Assembly: GCA_934555825.1 (NCBI GenBank)
Contig: CAKTFJ010000001.1
Location: forward strand, 434,001-498,000
DNA length: 64,000 nt
From: an uncultured Hyphomicrobium sp.
Lineage (GTDB): Bacteria > Pseudomonadota > Alphaproteobacteria > Rhizobiales > Hyphomicrobiaceae
Direction of reading: 5' to 3'
Below the pieces are notes generated by a model. The model searched no databases. It was not told where the DNA came from and saw only the letters and a list, made by a program, of their open reading frames with translations. Position 1 is the stretch's first letter; every line of letters starts with the position of its first letter. A program made the translations under genes and the position numbers. Shown piece by piece: positions 26,361 to 35,092 of this stretch.

Positions 26361-27173
26361 ATGACGCAATCTCCTCAAGGTAAGGGCGGGCCGGAGCGCG
26401 GCGACGACGGTCTTGCGACCGGTCTTCGCCATCTCGCGACCGACGACGGCGCGCCGCTGCGCATCGGTGCGCGGTTGCGCAACTATTTTCTCACCGGCCT
26501 CATCATCGTCGGCCCAGTGACGCTCACCGTCTATTTCATCTGGTGGGTGATCAACGTCACCGACGCGTGGCTGAAGCCGTTCGTACCGGCCGTTTATTCG
26601 CCAGATACCTACCTGCCGTTCTCGGTGCCGGGGATCGGGCTTCTGTTCGGCATCGTGTTTCTCACGCTCACCGGCGCGCTCACCGCGAACCTGCTCGGGC
26701 GCTCTCTGATTTCCTTCGGCGAGATGGCGCTCGACCGGATGCCGATCGTGCGCAACGTCTATCGCGCGCTAAAGCAGATTTTCGAATCCGTCGTCTCCGC
26801 GACGGGGATGCAGCAGCAGGCGTTTCAGAAAGTCGGCATGATCGAGTTTCCCTCGAAGGGGCTGTGGTCGATCGTGTTCGTGACGGGCGAGACGAAGGGC
26901 GAGATCAAGCTCACGCAGCCCGGCGGCGAAGAGGACATGCTGACCGTCTTCATGCCGACGGGTATCGTGCCGCCGACGGGCTTCATCTGCTTCGTGCCGC
27001 GGCGGAATGTGACGTTGCTCAAGATGTCGGTCGAAGATGCGGCGAAGATCGTCATTTCGGCGGGCATGGTCGTGCCGGATTACGAGGCGCGCCTGAAGCA
27101 GCTTGCGGAGCAGGCGCGGAAAGCAGGTGTCGCCGTGCCGGATCCGGTGCCTGTTCCTCCGCCGAAGGTTTGA
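26361..27173 (+). CDS. DUF502 family membrane protein
   Basis: This 270-residue protein of the uncharacterised DUF502 family (PF04367) has a hydrophilic N terminus and two membrane helices (about residues 43-66 and 88-113). A soluble C-terminal domain contains the family-typical DRMPIVRNVYRALKQI and the PTGFICFVPR region (about 200-220). Family members are conserved in many Gram-negative bacteria and plants, but their biochemical role is not settled. It follows the SPOR gene by 87 bp on the same strand and is convergent with recG. The ATG at 26361 gives the expected length. Confidence 0.88.
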   Translation: MTQSPQGKGGPERGDDGLATGLRHLATDDGAPLRIGARLRNYFLTGLIIVGPVTLTVYFIWWVINVTDAWLKPFVPAVYSPDTYLPFSVPGIGLLFGIVFLTLTGALTANLLGRSLISFGEMALDRMPIVRNVYRALKQIFESVVSATGMQQQAFQKVGMIEFPSKGLWSIVFVTGETKGEIKLTQPGGEEDMLTVFMPTGIVPPTGFICFVPRRNVTLLKMSVEDAAKIVISAGMVVPDYEARLKQLAEQARKAGVAVPDPVPVPPPKV

Positions 27174-27210
27174 GTTTTTGCGACACAAGCTGCGGGAATG
27201 ACCGTGAGGG

Positions 27211-29322
27211 TTATGCCGCGCGGAAGAGGCGGATGGCTTCGTCGCACTCGAAAAGATAGAGCAGGCGGCGGAGGGCTTCGCCGCGCGGGCTCGTGAGGGC
27301 CGGGTCTGAAGCGAGGATCATGCGCGCGTCGTCATGAGCCGCGGCGAGCAGGTCGCCGAAGGTCGGGACGCCTGCAATGCGGAATTCGGCATCGCCGCTC
27401 TGGCGCGCGCCCAGGACCTCGCCGCCGCCGCGCAATTCGAGATCTTTCTCGGCGATGAGGAAGCCGTCTTCCGTCTCTTCCATCATGGCGAGACGCTGGT
27501 CGGCCGTTTTGCTGAGCGGCTCCTGATAGAGTAACATGCAGAAGCTCTCGCGGCTGCCGCGGCCCACGCGGCCGCGGAGTTGGTGGAGCTGGGCGAGGCC
27601 GAAACGCTCGGCGTGCTCGATGACCATGATGTTGGCGTTCGGCACGTTGACGCCGACTTCGATGACGGTGGTGGCGACGAGCACCTTTAGATTGCCGTCC
27701 GCGAAGGCGGCCATTGTCGCGTCTTTCGCCGTTGCGTTCATCCCGCCGTGGAGTAGGCCGATGCCGTCTCCGAGCGCTTGCGTCAGATGCGCGTGGCGTT
27801 CCTCGGCGGCGGCGAGGTCGGAGACGTCGGAGCTTTCGATTAACGGGCACACCCAATAGACCTGCGCGCCTTCCGCAAGTTGTGCGCGGACGCGGGCGAT
27901 GAGCTTTTCGAGGCTGGCGTTTGGGATCTTGCGGGTGGTGATGGGCTTGCGACCGGCGGGCTTCTCGGTGAGGCGCGAGACTTCGAGGTCGCCGTAATGC
28001 GTCATCAGAAGCGTGCGGGGGATGGGCGTTGCCGTCATCACCAGCATGTTGGCGCCGCCGTTGCCTTTGCTTTGCAGCGCGAGACGCTGGTGCACGCCGA
28101 AGCGATGCTGCTCGTCGATAACGGCAAAGGCGAGGTCGCGGAAGGCGACGTCGTCCTGGAACAGCGCGTGGGTGCCGATCAGGATGTTGATCTCGCCGCT
28201 TGCGAGGCGCGTGAGCAGCTCGGCGCGTGCGCGGCCTTTCTCGCGTCCCGTCAAAAGGCCGATGGTGAGGCCTGCTGCGCCCGCGAGCGGCGCGATGGTT
28301 TCGGCATGCTGGCGGGCCAGCACTTCGGTGGGAGCCATCAGCGCCGCCTGTGCGCCGGCTTCCACGGCAACCGCCATGGCCAGGAGCGCGACCACGGTTT
28401 TTCCCGAGCCGACGTCTCCCTGCAGGAGACGGAGCATCCGGCGCGGGGCGGCCATGTCTGCTTCGATCTCTGCCAGGGCAGAGGCTTGCGAACCCGTGAG
28501 CGCGAAGGGAAGGGCCTGTACGATCTTCGCGCGCAGGCGGCCGTTGCCTCGCACCGGGCGGCCGCTTTGCGCCTTGAAGCTCTCGCGCACGATGGCGAGC
28601 GCAAGCTGGTTGGCAAGCAGTTCGTCGTAGGCGAGGCGTTGGAGGGGGGCGCTCATGGGTGAGACGTCGGCAGCGTCGTCCGGCGTATGGAGGCGGCGGA
28701 GCGCATCCGCGAACGTTGGCCAGCCTTGCTGCTTGAGCCAGCTCGGGTTCTGCCATTCGGCGAGGTCGGGTGCGCGGGAGAGCGCTTGGCGGCTCGCCTT
28801 GATCAGCGCCTTGCCGGACAGGCCTGCCGTGAGCGGATAAACGGGCTCCAGCAGAGGAAGTTCATCGCGTGCTTCGGGCGCGACGATGTAATCGGGATGC
28901 GCCATCTGCAACGTGTCGCCGTAGCGCTCGACGCGGCCTGAGACGTACCGCTCGGTGCCCACGGGCAACTGGCGCTCGATAAAGGAGCGTTCGGCGCGGA
29001 AGAAGACGAGGTCGAGGCGGCCGGTCTCGTCCTCGGTCGCGATCTTGTAGGGGGCCTTGGTGTTGCCGCGCGGGGGCGGCTTGTGTTTGAGAACGCGTAC
29101 CTTGAGCGTTGCGATGGTCCCCGGCACGGCGGCGGCGACGGTGGGCTCGGCGCGCCGGTCGATGACGCCGGTCGGCAGGTGCCAGAGAAGATCGACCACG
29201 CGCGGACGTGTGACGCCCGGCGGCAGGCGCACAGCCTTTTTCAGCAGCGTCAGGACATGCGGGCCCACGCCCTTCAGGACGTTGGCTTCGGCAAACAGGG
29301 GAGTGAGCTCATCGGGCCGCAT
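27211..29322 (-). CDS. recG: ATP-dependent DNA helicase RecG
   Basis: This 703-residue RecG remodels stalled replication forks and branch-migrates Holliday junctions. An N-terminal wedge/OB domain (about residues 60-200, RAEPTVAAAVPGTIATLKVR) precedes two helicase domains. Walker A is LQGDVGSGKTVVALLA (about 305), the DEQH box is VIDEQHRFGV (about 410), and motif VI is HQLRGRVGRGSRES. The length is standard. It is divergent from sdhE and mfd, the gene order seen in many Rhizobiales. The 250-bp region upstream contains two strong hairpins. Confidence 0.96.
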   Translation of the reverse strand: MRPDELTPLFAEANVLKGVGPHVLTLLKKAVRLPPGVTRPRVVDLLWHLPTGVIDRRAEPTVAAAVPGTIATLKVRVLKHKPPPRGNTKAPYKIATEDETGRLDLVFFRAERSFIERQLPVGTERYVSGRVERYGDTLQMAHPDYIVAPEARDELPLLEPVYPLTAGLSGKALIKASRQALSRAPDLAEWQNPSWLKQQGWPTFADALRRLHTPDDAADVSPMSAPLQRLAYDELLANQLALAIVRESFKAQSGRPVRGNGRLRAKIVQALPFALTGSQASALAEIEADMAAPRRMLRLLQGDVGSGKTVVALLAMAVAVEAGAQAALMAPTEVLARQHAETIAPLAGAAGLTIGLLTGREKGRARAELLTRLASGEINILIGTHALFQDDVAFRDLAFAVIDEQHRFGVHQRLALQSKGNGGANMLVMTATPIPRTLLMTHYGDLEVSRLTEKPAGRKPITTRKIPNASLEKLIARVRAQLAEGAQVYWVCPLIESSDVSDLAAAEERHAHLTQALGDGIGLLHGGMNATAKDATMAAFADGNLKVLVATTVIEVGVNVPNANIMVIEHAERFGLAQLHQLRGRVGRGSRESFCMLLYQEPLSKTADQRLAMMEETEDGFLIAEKDLELRGGGEVLGARQSGDAEFRIAGVPTFGDLLAAAHDDARMILASDPALTSPRGEALRRLLYLFECDEAIRLFRAA

Positions 29323-29453
29323 GGCGATCTTGAGGGAACCTTCGTTCTGTTCCGGGCGTCACGCGGCCGCGGTGCTCCACCATGGGCTGACATGCCTCGG
29401 AGAGGGCGTTATATGACACCCAGGACGGATGCGCGCAAAGCGCGGTGCGCCAC

Positions 29454-29497
29454 TATAGCGTCCGATCCGACCCATTGGGGTTGGATCGGACGCTATA
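29454..29497. repeat. Near-perfect 20-bp inverted repeat
   Basis: A 44-base palindrome has arms TATAGCGTCCGATCCGACCC and GGGTTGGATCGGACGCTATA, which pair throughout with a single G-T wobble, and an ATTG loop. It lies between the divergent recG and sdhE genes. It could be a dispersed intergenic palindrome or a leader hairpin; it has no T run for use as a terminator. Confidence 0.8.
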
Positions 29498-29524
29498 GAT
29501 CTTTGACGAGACCGATGATTCACC

Positions 29525-29547
29525 CTTCGGACCGATAAGGTCCGAAG
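29525..29547. repeat. Second hairpin upstream of sdhE
   Basis: A perfect 9-bp inverted repeat (CTTCGGACC-GATAA-GGTCCGAAG) lies 28 bases after the larger palindrome and 28 bases before the sdhE ATG. Any sdhE transcript starting upstream would carry it in its leader. Confidence 0.75.
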
Positions 29548-29575
29548 CGATCATGGTCTAACCGGTTTTCTGAGC

Positions 29576-29842
29576 ATGAGCGACGAATTGGAGGTTCGGC
29601 GCCGCCGCGCGCTATGGCGTGCGGGGCACCGCGGAACCAAGGAGCTGGATATTCTGGTTGGCCGGTTTGCGGATGCGCGGCTCGCGGGTATGTCCGACAC
29701 CGATCTTGAACACTTCGAGCGTTTTTTGAAAGCGACGGAGCCTGAGATCCAGCACTGGCTGCTGGGGCCGGAAGGCGGTGCCGCAGGGACGGAGTTTGCC
29801 GACGTGGTGGCGGAGATCCGGCGGTTCCACGGGCTGGCGTGA
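29576..29842 (+). CDS. sdhE: Succinate dehydrogenase flavinylation factor SdhE
   Basis: This 88-residue protein of the SdhE/SDH5/DUF339 family helps attach FAD covalently to SdhA, the flavoprotein of succinate dehydrogenase. The diagnostic RGxxE motif is RGTKE at residues 19-23, followed by the conserved LDILVGRFAD, and the hydrophobic helix bundle continues to residue 88. It sits between recG and mfd, as in many Rhizobiales, away from the sdh operon. Two hairpins lie in its upstream leader. Confidence 0.92.
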   Translation: MSDELEVRRRRALWRAGHRGTKELDILVGRFADARLAGMSDTDLEHFERFLKATEPEIQHWLLGPEGGAAGTEFADVVAEIRRFHGLA

Positions 29843-29890
29843 GCCTCGCCTTAAGTCGTCGCTCGGTCAATGTCGCGTATTGGCCCTCGC

Positions 29891-29941
29891 TCCCGGATAA
29901 CGCTTCGGCTTACGCCTGCGCCTTTCCGGGATGACATGTTG
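29891..29941. repeat. Intergenic palindrome, sdhE-mfd gap
   Basis: Terminal arms TCCCGGA (29891-29897) and TCCGGGA (29935-29941) flank a GC-rich core with further partial pairing. It sits head to tail with a second palindrome at 29966-30001. Such CCGGGA-ended palindromes look like dispersed intergenic repeats. Confidence 0.55.
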
Positions 29942-29965
29942 ATGAGAGGCCTGCTTCCCCTGTGA

Positions 29966-30001
29966 TCCCGGCCAAGCGGCGTTTGCCGCGCAGAGCCGGG
30001 A
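29966..30001. repeat. Two-level intergenic palindrome, sdhE-mfd gap
   Basis: The outer arms are TCCCGGC (29966-29972) and GCCGGGA (29995-30001). Nested inside is GCGGC-GTTT-GCCGC (29976-29989). The nested pairing gives a long stem-loop about 40 bases before mfd. Confidence 0.65.
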
Positions 30002-30039
30002 CATAGGGGCGGCGGGGTAGATGCGGATTTTTACGAGTG

Positions 30040-33000
30040 ATGGCTGAAGTCGTGGGCGAGCGGGCTGATTTGATTTTCACGGGCGTGCCGGAGGGGTTGG
30101 ACGCGCTCGTGCTCGCACGCCTTGTCGAGGAAGCGACGCGAGCGGACAAGCCCGGCGTGCTGGTGCACGTGGCGCGCGACGACCGGCGGCTCGAAGCGCT
30201 CGAAGGGCAGCTCAAGTTTTTTGCGCCGAAACTCAGGGTCGCGCCGTTCCCCGCGTGGGATACCGTGCCTTACGATCGCGTGGGGCCGAATGCGGAGATC
30301 GTGGCCAAGCGCATTACGGCGCTGTCGCGGTTTGCGCTGGGCACGAAAGAACCCATCGTCGTGCTCACCACCGTCAACGCTGTGCTGCAGCGCGTGCCGC
30401 CCAAGGCCTACGTCCGCAATGCGATGAAGAGCTTCACGCCCGGCCAGCGGGTGGATCTCGACAAGCTCGTGCAGAGCCTTTCACTTGCGGGTTACACGCG
30501 CACCGGCACCGTGATGGAGCAGGGCGAGATGGCGGTGCGCGGCGGCATCGTCGATCTCTTTCCGCCGGGGCGGCTCAACCCGATCCGGCTCGATTTCTTC
30601 GGCGACACGCTCGAAAGCATCAAGACGTTCGATGCCGAGACGCAGCGCACCTCGAAGGCCGTGAAGAAGCTCGTCCTCATGCCCGTGTCGGAGGTCGCAT
30701 TCGGTGAAGCGGCGGTGGCGCTGTTTCGCTCGCGCTATGTGGAGCTGTTCGGCGGCGCGACGGGCGACGATCCGCTCTACGAAGCGATCAGTGCGGGGCA
30801 TCGCTATGCGGGTGAGGAGCATTGGCTGCCGCTGTTCCACGAGACGCTCGAGACGCTGTTCGACTACGTGGGCGATGCGCCGGTGAGCTTCGATCATCTG
30901 GCGGACGAGGCGGTGAGCCATCGCTTCGATCAGATCAACGAGCACTATCTGGCGCGGACCGAAGGTCTCGAAGCCGAGCGTTTCGGCGCGCCGCCCTACA
31001 AGCCTGTGCCGCCGCAACAGATGTTTCTCGACAAGGCGGCTTGGACGAAGGTTTTGCACGGGCGCAAGATCGTACGCCTCACGCCGTTCGAGATGGCGGA
31101 AGGCGAGGGCGTGCGCCCGTGGCGGGGCAAGGGCGGGCGTTCGTTCGCGCCCGAGCGGCAGAACCCGGACGCCAACGTGTTCGATGCGGTCGTCGGCCAT
31201 GTGAAGCAGATCCAGGCGAACCACCGCCGCGCGCTCATTGCGGCGTGGACGCCGGGTGCGCGCGAGCGGCTCTCGTCGCTGCTTGCGGATCACGGTCTTA
31301 AGTCTGTGGCGAAGGTCGAGGGCTATACGGATGCGCTGGCGCTTGAACCCGGCGTGACGGGTCTTGCCGTGCTTGGCATCGAGCAGGGTTTCGAGACGCC
31401 GGAGCTTGCTGTCATTGCCGAGCAGGACATTCTCGGCGACCGGCTCGTGCGGCCAAGGCGCAAAGCGAAGCGCGCGGCCGACGTGTTGACGGAAGCCACG
31501 AGCCTTTCTGTGGGCGATCTCGTGGTGCACGCGGATCACGGCATCGGCAGGTTCGCGGGGCTCAAGACGATTACGGCGCTGGGTGCGCCGCACGATTGCC
31601 TCGAACTCAAATATCACGGTGGCGATACGCTCTATCTGCCGGTCGAGAATATCGAGCTGCTGTCGCGCTACGGATCGGACGACGGCTCGGCGCAGCTCGA
31701 CCGTCTCGGCGGCGTGGCGTGGCAGTCGCGCAAGGCGAAGCTCAAGAAGCGCCTGCGCGAGATGGCGGGCGAGCTGATCAAGATCGCGGCGCTGCGCCAG
31801 CTTCGCGAGGCGCCGGTGCTCGCGCCGCCTGCGAGCGCTTACGACGAGTTCGTCGCGAGCTTCCCCTACGAGGAAACGGAAGATCAGGCGGCGAGCATCG
31901 AGGCGGTGCTGGGCGATCTTCAGGCGGGCCGTCCGATGGACCGGCTCGTATGCGGCGACGTGGGCTTCGGCAAAACGGAGGTGGCACTGCGTGCTGCGTT
32001 CGTGGCCGCGATGAACGGGCTGCAAGTCGCCATCGTCGTGCCGACGACGCTGCTTGCGCGCCAGCATACGCAGACCGTTCGCGAGCGTTTCAAGGGACTG
32101 CCGCTCAAGATCGCGCAGGCGTCGCGCTTCGTTTCGCCCAAGGAGCTTGGCGAAGTGAAAGAGGGCATCAAGAACGGCACCCTCGACATCGTGGTCGGCA
32201 CGCATGCGCTGCTCGGCAAGCAGATCGATTTCCAGCGGCTCGGGCTCCTCGTGATCGACGAGGAGCAGCACTTCGGGGTGACGCACAAGGAGCGGCTGAA
32301 GCAGCTCCGCGAGGACGTGCACGTGCTGACGCTTTCCGCGACGCCGATCCCGCGGACGCTGCAACTTGCGCTCACGGGCGTGCGCGAGCTCTCGCTCATC
32401 ACGACGCCGCCGGTGGATCGGCTTGCCGTGCGCACGTATATTTCACCGTTCGATCCCGTTGTGCTGACGGATGCGCTGAAGCGCGAGCGCGACCGCGGTG
32501 GGCAGACGTATTACGTGGCGCCGCGCATTTCCGATCTCGACGACGTGGCGGAGTTCCTGGCCGAAGCCGTGCCGCATCTCAAGGTGGCGCGCGCGCACGG
32601 CCAGCTTTCGCCCGGCGAGTTGGAAGACGTGATGACGGCGTTCTATGAGGGCAAGTACGATGTTCTGCTTTCGACGGCGATCGTAGAAAGCGGGCTCGAT
32701 GTGCCGAACGCGAACACGCTGATCGTGCATCGCGCGGATATGTTCGGGCTGGCCGCGCTCTACCAGTTGCGTGGGCGCGTGGGGCGCTCGAAGCGGCGGG
32801 CGTATGCCTATTTCACGACGCCGCCGGGCAAGGCATTGACGGAAGGCGCGGAGAAGCGGCTCAAGGTGCTGCAGTCGCTGGATACGCTGGGTGCCGGTTT
32901 CTCGCTCGCCTCGCACGATCTCGACATTCGCGGCGCGGGCAATTTGCTCGGCGAGGAGCAGTCGGGGCATATCCGCGAAGTCGGTTTTGAACTCTACCAG

Positions 33001-33528
33001 TCGATGCTGGAAGAGGCGGTTGCTGCGATGAAGGGCGGCGACCTGGAAGACGCGGCCGACAAGTGGAGCCCGGAGATTGCGATTGGCGTGTCGGTACTGA
33101 TCCCGGAGAGCTACGTCACGGATTTGCAACTCCGGCTCGGGCTTTACCGGCGGCTTTCGTCTCTGGAGACGCGGGCGGAAATCGATGCGTTCGCGGCGGA
33201 GTTGGTGGACCGCTTCGGTGAGCTGCCGGCGGAGGTCGATCACCTGCTCGACGTGATGGAGATCAAGGGGCTCTGCCGGACGGCGGGGATCGCGCGCGTG
33301 GACGCCGGGCCGAAGGGGGCCGTCGTCACCTTCCATCGCAACACGTTCGCCAATGCGCAGGGGCTTGCGACGTTTCTGCAGCTCTCGCGCGGGCAGGCGC
33401 GGCTTCAGCCGGACCACAAGCTCGTGTTCAAGGGCGCGTGGGATCAGGCGGAGGTGCGCTTCAAGGGTGTGCGCCAGCTAGTCTCGGCGCTGGCCAACAT
33501 CGCCGCGAAGGGCGCCGAGGCGGCGTAA
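30040..33528 (+). CDS. mfd: Transcription-repair coupling factor Mfd
   Basis: This 1162-residue Mfd removes RNA polymerase stalled at DNA lesions and recruits UvrA. The UvrB-homology region lies at the N terminus (about residues 20-330, APFPAWDTVPYDRVGPN). The RNA-polymerase-interacting (CarD/RID-like) domain follows (about 490-555, SVGDLVVHADHGIGRFAGL). Two RecG-like helicase domains come next, with Walker A CGDVGFGKTEVAL (about 639), VIDEEQHFGV, and LRGRVGRSKRRAY. The C-terminal TRCF domain is about 1000-1120. ATG 30040 is chosen over the overlapping GTG at 30037. It is convergent with the porin gene, with an 8-base gap. Confidence 0.97.
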   Translation: MAEVVGERADLIFTGVPEGLDALVLARLVEEATRADKPGVLVHVARDDRRLEALEGQLKFFAPKLRVAPFPAWDTVPYDRVGPNAEIVAKRITALSRFALGTKEPIVVLTTVNAVLQRVPPKAYVRNAMKSFTPGQRVDLDKLVQSLSLAGYTRTGTVMEQGEMAVRGGIVDLFPPGRLNPIRLDFFGDTLESIKTFDAETQRTSKAVKKLVLMPVSEVAFGEAAVALFRSRYVELFGGATGDDPLYEAISAGHRYAGEEHWLPLFHETLETLFDYVGDAPVSFDHLADEAVSHRFDQINEHYLARTEGLEAERFGAPPYKPVPPQQMFLDKAAWTKVLHGRKIVRLTPFEMAEGEGVRPWRGKGGRSFAPERQNPDANVFDAVVGHVKQIQANHRRALIAAWTPGARERLSSLLADHGLKSVAKVEGYTDALALEPGVTGLAVLGIEQGFETPELAVIAEQDILGDRLVRPRRKAKRAADVLTEATSLSVGDLVVHADHGIGRFAGLKTITALGAPHDCLELKYHGGDTLYLPVENIELLSRYGSDDGSAQLDRLGGVAWQSRKAKLKKRLREMAGELIKIAALRQLREAPVLAPPASAYDEFVASFPYEETEDQAASIEAVLGDLQAGRPMDRLVCGDVGFGKTEVALRAAFVAAMNGLQVAIVVPTTLLARQHTQTVRERFKGLPLKIAQASRFVSPKELGEVKEGIKNGTLDIVVGTHALLGKQIDFQRLGLLVIDEEQHFGVTHKERLKQLREDVHVLTLSATPIPRTLQLALTGVRELSLITTPPVDRLAVRTYISPFDPVVLTDALKRERDRGGQTYYVAPRISDLDDVAEFLAEAVPHLKVARAHGQLSPGELEDVMTAFYEGKYDVLLSTAIVESGLDVPNANTLIVHRADMFGLAALYQLRGRVGRSKRRAYAYFTTPPGKALTEGAEKRLKVLQSLDTLGAGFSLASHDLDIRGAGNLLGEEQSGHIREVGFELYQSMLEEAVAAMKGGDLEDAADKWSPEIAIGVSVLIPESYVTDLQLRLGLYRRLSSLETRAEIDAFAAELVDRFGELPAEVDHLLDVMEIKGLCRTAGIARVDAGPKGAVVTFHRNTFANAQGLATFLQLSRGQARLQPDHKLVFKGAWDQAEVRFKGVRQLVSALANIAAKGAEAA

Positions 33529-33536
33529 TATGCGCT

Positions 33537-34910
33537 CTAGAACTTAATGAGGGCGCCACCCATGAGGATGTGCAAATCTTCTAGTGGTTCGGAAGCCTGA
33601 ATTTGGCTGGCGCCTGCCAACATCACGTGTGCGTCATAGTGGCGATAGAACACGTAGAGCTTTGTATCCACGCTCGTGATGTCCTGCGTCATGCCCACGC
33701 TCCACATCTTCACCGTGCTCGATGAGATGGCGGCGTCCGCGCCGATGGCGTTGATCGCATCGCCGGCCGGTACCGTGAGACGCGCGTTTGCGCCGCCATC
33801 CATGCGATAGACCTGGCCGAACATCGTCGTCGGGCCGATGTCGAACCACTGCCTCTGGATGCCCGCTTCGAACGCGAAGAAGCTGCTTTCGGCCTCGGCA
33901 TCGAGACCGGTGAAGATCGGCGCGTCTTTCACGTTTCGATCTTCGAACCATCCTGCCGCCACATTGCCATAAAGGCCAGTCGGCCGGTGCATGATGCTAA
34001 GCGATCCGCCCAGCGTTTGGCAGTCGGCATCGTTTGGAGCATTGGCGACGTTGGTGGCCATGCATTGGATGCTCGGTGCGTCGCTGCTGTCTTTGGATTG
34101 GCCGTAACCGAACCGCGCCTGGATTTTGAAATCCGATACATCGCCCAGGTATTCGATGCTTGCGTCCCACATGTCGTCGGCGCCCCACGACACGCTCGCG
34201 AAAAAGCCTGCGACGGTTGGCGAAATGTATCGGATGCCCGACTGCGCGTCGCCTTCGCCGGGCTGATTTCCGGTGTGCTTGATCAAGCGTCGCCAAGCCA
34301 CAGTGCTGAGTGACGAGTTGGTTTTCGAACGCAAGCGGAAGCCCAGGCCGCTGTCTTCCACGTCCGAGTACTTCGCGCCCCGTTGCGTGCCGGCAAGATT
34401 GGCTTCCGTGATCTCTTCGAGAGAGGTTACGGCGCGCCCGAGCTGGACTGTTCCGATGCTCTCGCTGGCCGCACCCCACCACATGCGTCGGATGTCGATC
34501 CCGGAAAGGGTCGAGATCTGGTCGCTGCGTTTGGAATTGATCGACCGCACGCCGATTTCGATCAAGAAGATGGCCGACAAGTCGGCTGTGACCTCGGATT
34601 TTCCGCGGAAGCCGAACCGCGTGCGCGAGGCATCGTTGGTGACGAGGTAGGCGTTTTGTTCGTACCCGTCGTCCCACGCCATGACCGCCTGGTTGACGTG
34701 GCCATAGAGAGTGAGGTTGAGGTTGGAGCTACCTTTTGCAGCGGCCGAGGCTTCCAGTTCCGCGATACGCGCATCGATGTCTGCGCAGCACGCCACGTGA
34801 TCTGTTGCCGTTGCCGCCTCGGTGCTCAGCAAGAGGCAACACGCAACCGCTTTCCACCCTGCCGTCGAATGCCCCACCGCCTGTCCATCCCACTCTCCCA
34901 CCGGCTGCAT
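33537..34910 (-). CDS. Outer-membrane porin, alphaproteobacterial type
   Basis: This 457-residue predicted trimeric beta-barrel porin has an N-terminal export signal (hydrophobic about residues 19-35), then a short coiled-coil (ADIDARIAELEASAAAK). After that comes the typical first strand LNLTLYGHVNQAVMAWDDG and many alternating amphipathic strands. It ends in Phe (ALIKF), the BamA recognition signal for outer-membrane insertion. Two Cys pairs (ACC near the N terminus; CMATN...DCQTL in a loop) are unusual for porins. Base composition is somewhat less GC-rich than its neighbours. It has no operon partner; the next gene upstream encodes an orphan GIY-YIG protein. Confidence 0.85.
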   Translation of the reverse strand: MQPVGEWDGQAVGHSTAGWKAVACCLLLSTEAATATDHVACCADIDARIAELEASAAAKGSSNLNLTLYGHVNQAVMAWDDGYEQNAYLVTNDASRTRFGFRGKSEVTADLSAIFLIEIGVRSINSKRSDQISTLSGIDIRRMWWGAASESIGTVQLGRAVTSLEEITEANLAGTQRGAKYSDVEDSGLGFRLRSKTNSSLSTVAWRRLIKHTGNQPGEGDAQSGIRYISPTVAGFFASVSWGADDMWDASIEYLGDVSDFKIQARFGYGQSKDSSDAPSIQCMATNVANAPNDADCQTLGGSLSIMHRPTGLYGNVAAGWFEDRNVKDAPIFTGLDAEAESSFFAFEAGIQRQWFDIGPTTMFGQVYRMDGGANARLTVPAGDAINAIGADAAISSSTVKMWSVGMTQDITSVDTKLYVFYRHYDAHVMLAGASQIQASEPLEDLHILMGGALIKF

Positions 34911-34976
34911 CGATCACGCAAGCGCACGGGACTTCAGGGCTGGATCGTAGGCAAAACTCCCTGACAATCACCTGAT

Positions 34977-35000
34977 ATTTTCCCGGTATTCCAGGAAAAT
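34977..35000. promoter_or_regulatory. Inverted repeat upstream of porin gene
   Basis: ATTTTCC (34977-34983) and GGAAAAT (34994-35000) form a 7-bp inverted repeat with a 10-base spacer, 67 bases upstream of the porin start, in a locally AT-rich patch. It is a candidate operator for porin control; no regulator is encoded nearby. Confidence 0.3.
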
Positions 35001-35092
35001 TCGGCACGCGATCGCAATCGGGACAGGTTGTCGCCCGCCGGGACGGCATGTTGCGCTGCAAAAAAAGGGGGTGGTCGTTGCGTGGGGCGAAC

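Noticed and set aside
30021..30047. Eight-codon open frame overlapping the mfd start
   Set aside because: Its TGA overlaps the start of mfd and could suggest a leader peptide, but there is no ribosome binding site and no attenuator-like pairing.
30481..32364. 627-codon open frame on the minus strand inside mfd
   Set aside because: It is Arg/His-rich and antisense to conserved helicase motifs of mfd, with no ribosome binding site or recognisable domain.
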